Source: Gammaproteobacteria bacterium
GTDB lineage: Bacteria > Pseudomonadota > Gammaproteobacteria > Chromatiales > Chromatiaceae
Direction of reading: 5' to 3'
Assembly: GCA_030621975.1 (NCBI GenBank)
Contig: JAUXGQ010000083.1
Coordinates: 1-6,714, forward strand
DNA length: 6,714 nt
In this document: one piece after another, positions 5,305 to 6,714 of the stretch
Layout of the letters: each line of letters begins with the position of its first letter
Numbering within the stretch: the first letter of the stretch is position 1
Made by a program: the position numbers and the translations under genes
The notes under the pieces: generated by a model
What the model was told of the DNA's origin: nothing
The model's input: the letters and a program-made list of their open reading frames with translations, nothing else
Databases searched by the model: none

Positions 5305-5932
5305 CAAACAGGTGATTGGAAAGACGGCTGGCGCTGGCATGCCTTCGCGGCATGCGGGTTTCGCGCGAGCGATCACAGGGCGCTACGGTCGTCGTGCCGC
5401 GGGGGCGGCACGGCCTTTGGGTATGACCCTGGCTCGACGCTGGTTGTTTCTGAACGTCGTGCAGAGGCGCCTGCTTCGGTCGACGGTGCGCATATCGCCC
5501 CGGCTCTTCATGAGGCCTGCCACGTTGCGTGACCCAACCAATGGAAGAAACGACACGGGAGCGCCTCTGGCTGTTTTCCATACCCACCGTTTACGGCTTC
5601 TTCCAGAGAACGAGTTGCTGGTGCGTCGTATAACCGGCAGGGGCAGACGAATCGAAGCGGCCGAAGCCGCGCACGGACCGGGCTTCCCGCTTGAGCAGCC
5701 CGTGCAACAGGTCATGCGTCGGTCCAGTCAAATTCCAGATGACAGGCAGGAGGGCAAACGCTATCGAACGGCAGAATGGATGCCGCCGATGGATTCAGGA
5801 AGAAGTGATTCTGGATGGGGCCGTCAGCCCCCTGCACCAGCGGCGATCGATACCAACCGTCTGACCGACCAGGTCATCCAGGCCATCGACCGGCGCATCA
5901 TCGCTCAGCGTGAGCGGATGGGAAGGTTCTAA
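5276..5932 (+). CDS. Arginine-rich eCIS-associated protein with conserved-looking C-terminal helix
   Basis: A protein of up to 218 aa with about 37 arginines, strongly basic in its first 150 residues and without a recognisable fold there. The C-terminus, IDTNRLTDQVIQAIDRRIIAQRERMGRF, forms a clear amphipathic helix. From memory it matches the ending of small proteins encoded just ahead of the LysM/Afp7 gene in many eCIS loci. Function is unknown; a structural or baseplate-linked role is inferred from position only. Two starts are possible. ATG 5276 overlaps the end of the DUF6760 region and has only a close AGGA, whereas ATG 5288 has GGGGA 5 nt upstream and may be better. The stop is 2 bp before the next gene. 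Two strong hairpins (5337-5355 and 5393-5412) lie inside the arginine-rich part, so that section might be repeat-derived. Confidence 0.65.
   Translation: MGIQMLFYRSKQVIGKTAGAGMPSRHAGFARAITGRYGRRAAGAARPLGMTLARRWLFLNVVQRRLLRSTVRISPRLFMRPATLRDPTNGRNDTGAPLAVFHTHRLRLLPENELLVRRITGRGRRIEAAEAAHGPGFPLEQPVQQVMRRSSQIPDDRQEGKRYRTAEWMPPMDSGRSDSGWGRQPPAPAAIDTNRLTDQVIQAIDRRIIAQRERMGRF
5337..5355 (+). repeat. Hairpin inside the arginine-rich gene
   Basis: GCATGCC and GGCATGC pair perfectly over seven bases around a TTCGC loop. It lies about 50 bp into the coding sequence and may affect translation or be part of a small repeat. Confidence 0.4.
5393..5412 (+). repeat. Strong GC hairpin inside the arginine-rich gene
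   Basis: CGTGCCGC and GCGGCACG pair perfectly over eight bases around a GGGG loop. No T-run follows, so it is not a standard intrinsic terminator. With the hairpin at 5337-5355 it makes this part of the gene unusually structured. Confidence 0.45.
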
Positions 5933-5934
5933 CC

Positions 5935-6618
5935 ATGCTGGAGAAAGCGACCATTACCGACACGGTCACGGGCGAGGACATTCCGGTTCTGTTCAACCCG
6001 GAGGAATACACCCTGAACAAGGACATCAACTATGCCCAGACAGGTGTTCCGGGATTGAGTGGGCCGATTACCCAGTTCGTCCACGGCAACCTGAAGACAC
6101 TGGAAATGGAGCTGTTCCTCGACACCTACGAGGCGCATCGCGCGGGCGGCCGCCTGCTGAACCAGGCCGGAGAGGACGTGCGCAAACTGGCCCACGCGAT
6201 TACCGGGCTGATGGATATCAATCCGGAAACGCATGCCCCGCCGGTGCTGCTTTTCACCTGGGCATCTCTGTGCTTCACCTGTGTACTGGCCAGCGTAAAT
6301 CAGCGTTTCACCATGTTTCTACCCGACGGGACGCCGGTTCGTGCGCGGCTGCAGGTGACCTTCAACGAGTTTCGCAACGCCGAGCTCGAGGCGAAAGAGA
6401 TCAAGTGCGAGACGGCTGATTATACCAAGCTCTACGTGGTCCGGCAGGGAGAGACCCTCAGCGCCATTGCCCAGGCAACTTACAGCAATCCTGCCCTTTG
6501 GCGACCGATCGCCCTGCGCAACGAAATCGATGATGCGCGCACGTTGCCGGCGGGATTGCAGCTGGTGGTCCCTGCGTTACCGTTTCGTGACCCTGAAAGC
6601 GGTGAGGTGTACCAGTGA
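5935..6618 (+). CDS. eCIS baseplate/tube adaptor with C-terminal LysM (Afp7/Pvc7-like)
   Basis: A 227-aa protein of the CIS tube-adaptor type. The N-terminal domain (about 1-160) includes FNPEEYTLNKDINYAQ (20-35), LEMELFLDTYE (56-66), a helix around DVRKLAHAITGLMD, PPVLLFTWASLCFTCVLASVNQRFTMFLPDGTPVRARLQVTFNEF (102-146) and ends near EIKCETADYTK. The C-terminal LysM (about 166-214) shows LYVVRQGETLSAIAQATYSNPALWRPIALRN and ends PAGLQLVVPALP. In Afp/PVC structures Afp7/Pvc7 joins the tube to the spike hub. The LysM domain is better viewed here as a structural module of the baseplate than as proof of cell-wall binding. GGAAGG at 5921-5926 lies 8 nt before the ATG and the stop overlaps the next start by one base (TGATG), showing coupling. 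Confidence 0.93.
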   Translation: MLEKATITDTVTGEDIPVLFNPEEYTLNKDINYAQTGVPGLSGPITQFVHGNLKTLEMELFLDTYEAHRAGGRLLNQAGEDVRKLAHAITGLMDINPETHAPPVLLFTWASLCFTCVLASVNQRFTMFLPDGTPVRARLQVTFNEFRNAELEAKEIKCETADYTKLYVVRQGETLSAIAQATYSNPALWRPIALRNEIDDARTLPAGLQLVVPALPFRDPESGEVYQ

Positions 6619-6714
6619 TGGATGGCCTGCGTTACGTTCCCGAATTCCAGGTGACCCTCAACGATGCGTCCGTCCCGGCGGCGGTGCGGAAGTCCATAAG
6701 CGCCGTGAGCTATC
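6618..6714 (+). CDS. VgrG/gpD-like spike hub protein, 5' end only
   Basis: The first 32 codons read MDGLRYVPEFQVTLNDASV, then PAAVRKSISAVSY, before the window ends. The pattern of an N-terminal P-x-F-x-V-x-L strand with a small-residue V/P-rich turn and a second strand ending VSY is typical of the phage late control gene D/Afp8-type hub that carries the piercing spike. The ATG shares its A with the TGA of the LysM gene. GGTGAGG at 6601-6607 lies upstream. Order after the LysM gene matches other eCIS loci. The remainder is outside the window. Confidence 0.78.
   Translation, partial: MDGLRYVPEFQVTLNDASVPAAVRKSISAVSY

Noticed and set aside
1350..6714. Type VI secretion system or intact prophage
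   Set aside because: DUF4255 cap, LysM adaptor and DUF6760 indicate eCIS; no TssB/TssC pair, capsid, terminase or lysis genes are present in the window.

Overview
The window carries the front part of an extracellular contractile injection system (eCIS) locus, the phage-tail-like syringe family that includes Afp, PVC, MAC and related particles. Base composition, gene style and a mobile-element remnant at the left edge fit a moderately GC-rich proteobacterium, most likely a gammaproteobacterium. That placement is tentative because no taxonomic marker gene is present.

Layout. Positions 1-963 are a relatively AT-rich, mostly non-coding flank. It contains a decayed piece resembling the leader ORF that precedes some group II intron reverse transcriptases (179-322). 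It also contains two clean palindromes (16-31 and 751-769) and a scatter of GTAAC/GTTAC words. From 964 rightwards all genes lie on the + strand and are tightly spaced. The order is: a DUF3467 protein; a Pvc16/DUF4255-type tail-terminator cap with an extra carboxypeptidase-regulatory-like domain; one large tail sheath; one tail tube protein; a possible 21-codon ORF; a 121-aa tail-assembly-type protein; a DUF6760-type coding region; an arginine-rich protein with a conserved-looking C-terminal helix; a LysM-bearing Afp7/Pvc7-like baseplate adaptor; and the first 32 codons of a VgrG/gpD-like spike hub that runs off the right edge.

How they work together. Tube protein stacks into the inner tube and sheath polymerises around it. 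The DUF4255 protein caps the distal end. The LysM protein links the tube to the spike hub at the baseplate. The 121-aa protein and its DUF6760 neighbour occupy the place where tailed phages encode tail-assembly chaperones. Only one sheath and one tube gene are visible, whereas Afp and PVC have several. Baseplate wedge, ATPase, tail fibre and effector genes are not in the window.

Most notable observation. The DUF6760 region (5128-5304) has no ATG, GTG or TTG ahead of its conserved part and lies in the -1 frame of the 121-aa gene. The junction holds G GGG GGA in the correct phase at 5122-5128, a GGAG 11 nt upstream, and a 13-pair hairpin (5133-5170) starting 4 nt downstream, with the zero-frame stop at its base. 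This looks like a programmed -1 ribosomal frameshift that would make a 178-aa fusion, analogous to lambda G/GT but in an eCIS. A miscounted G run or a genuine gene fusion is the main alternative.
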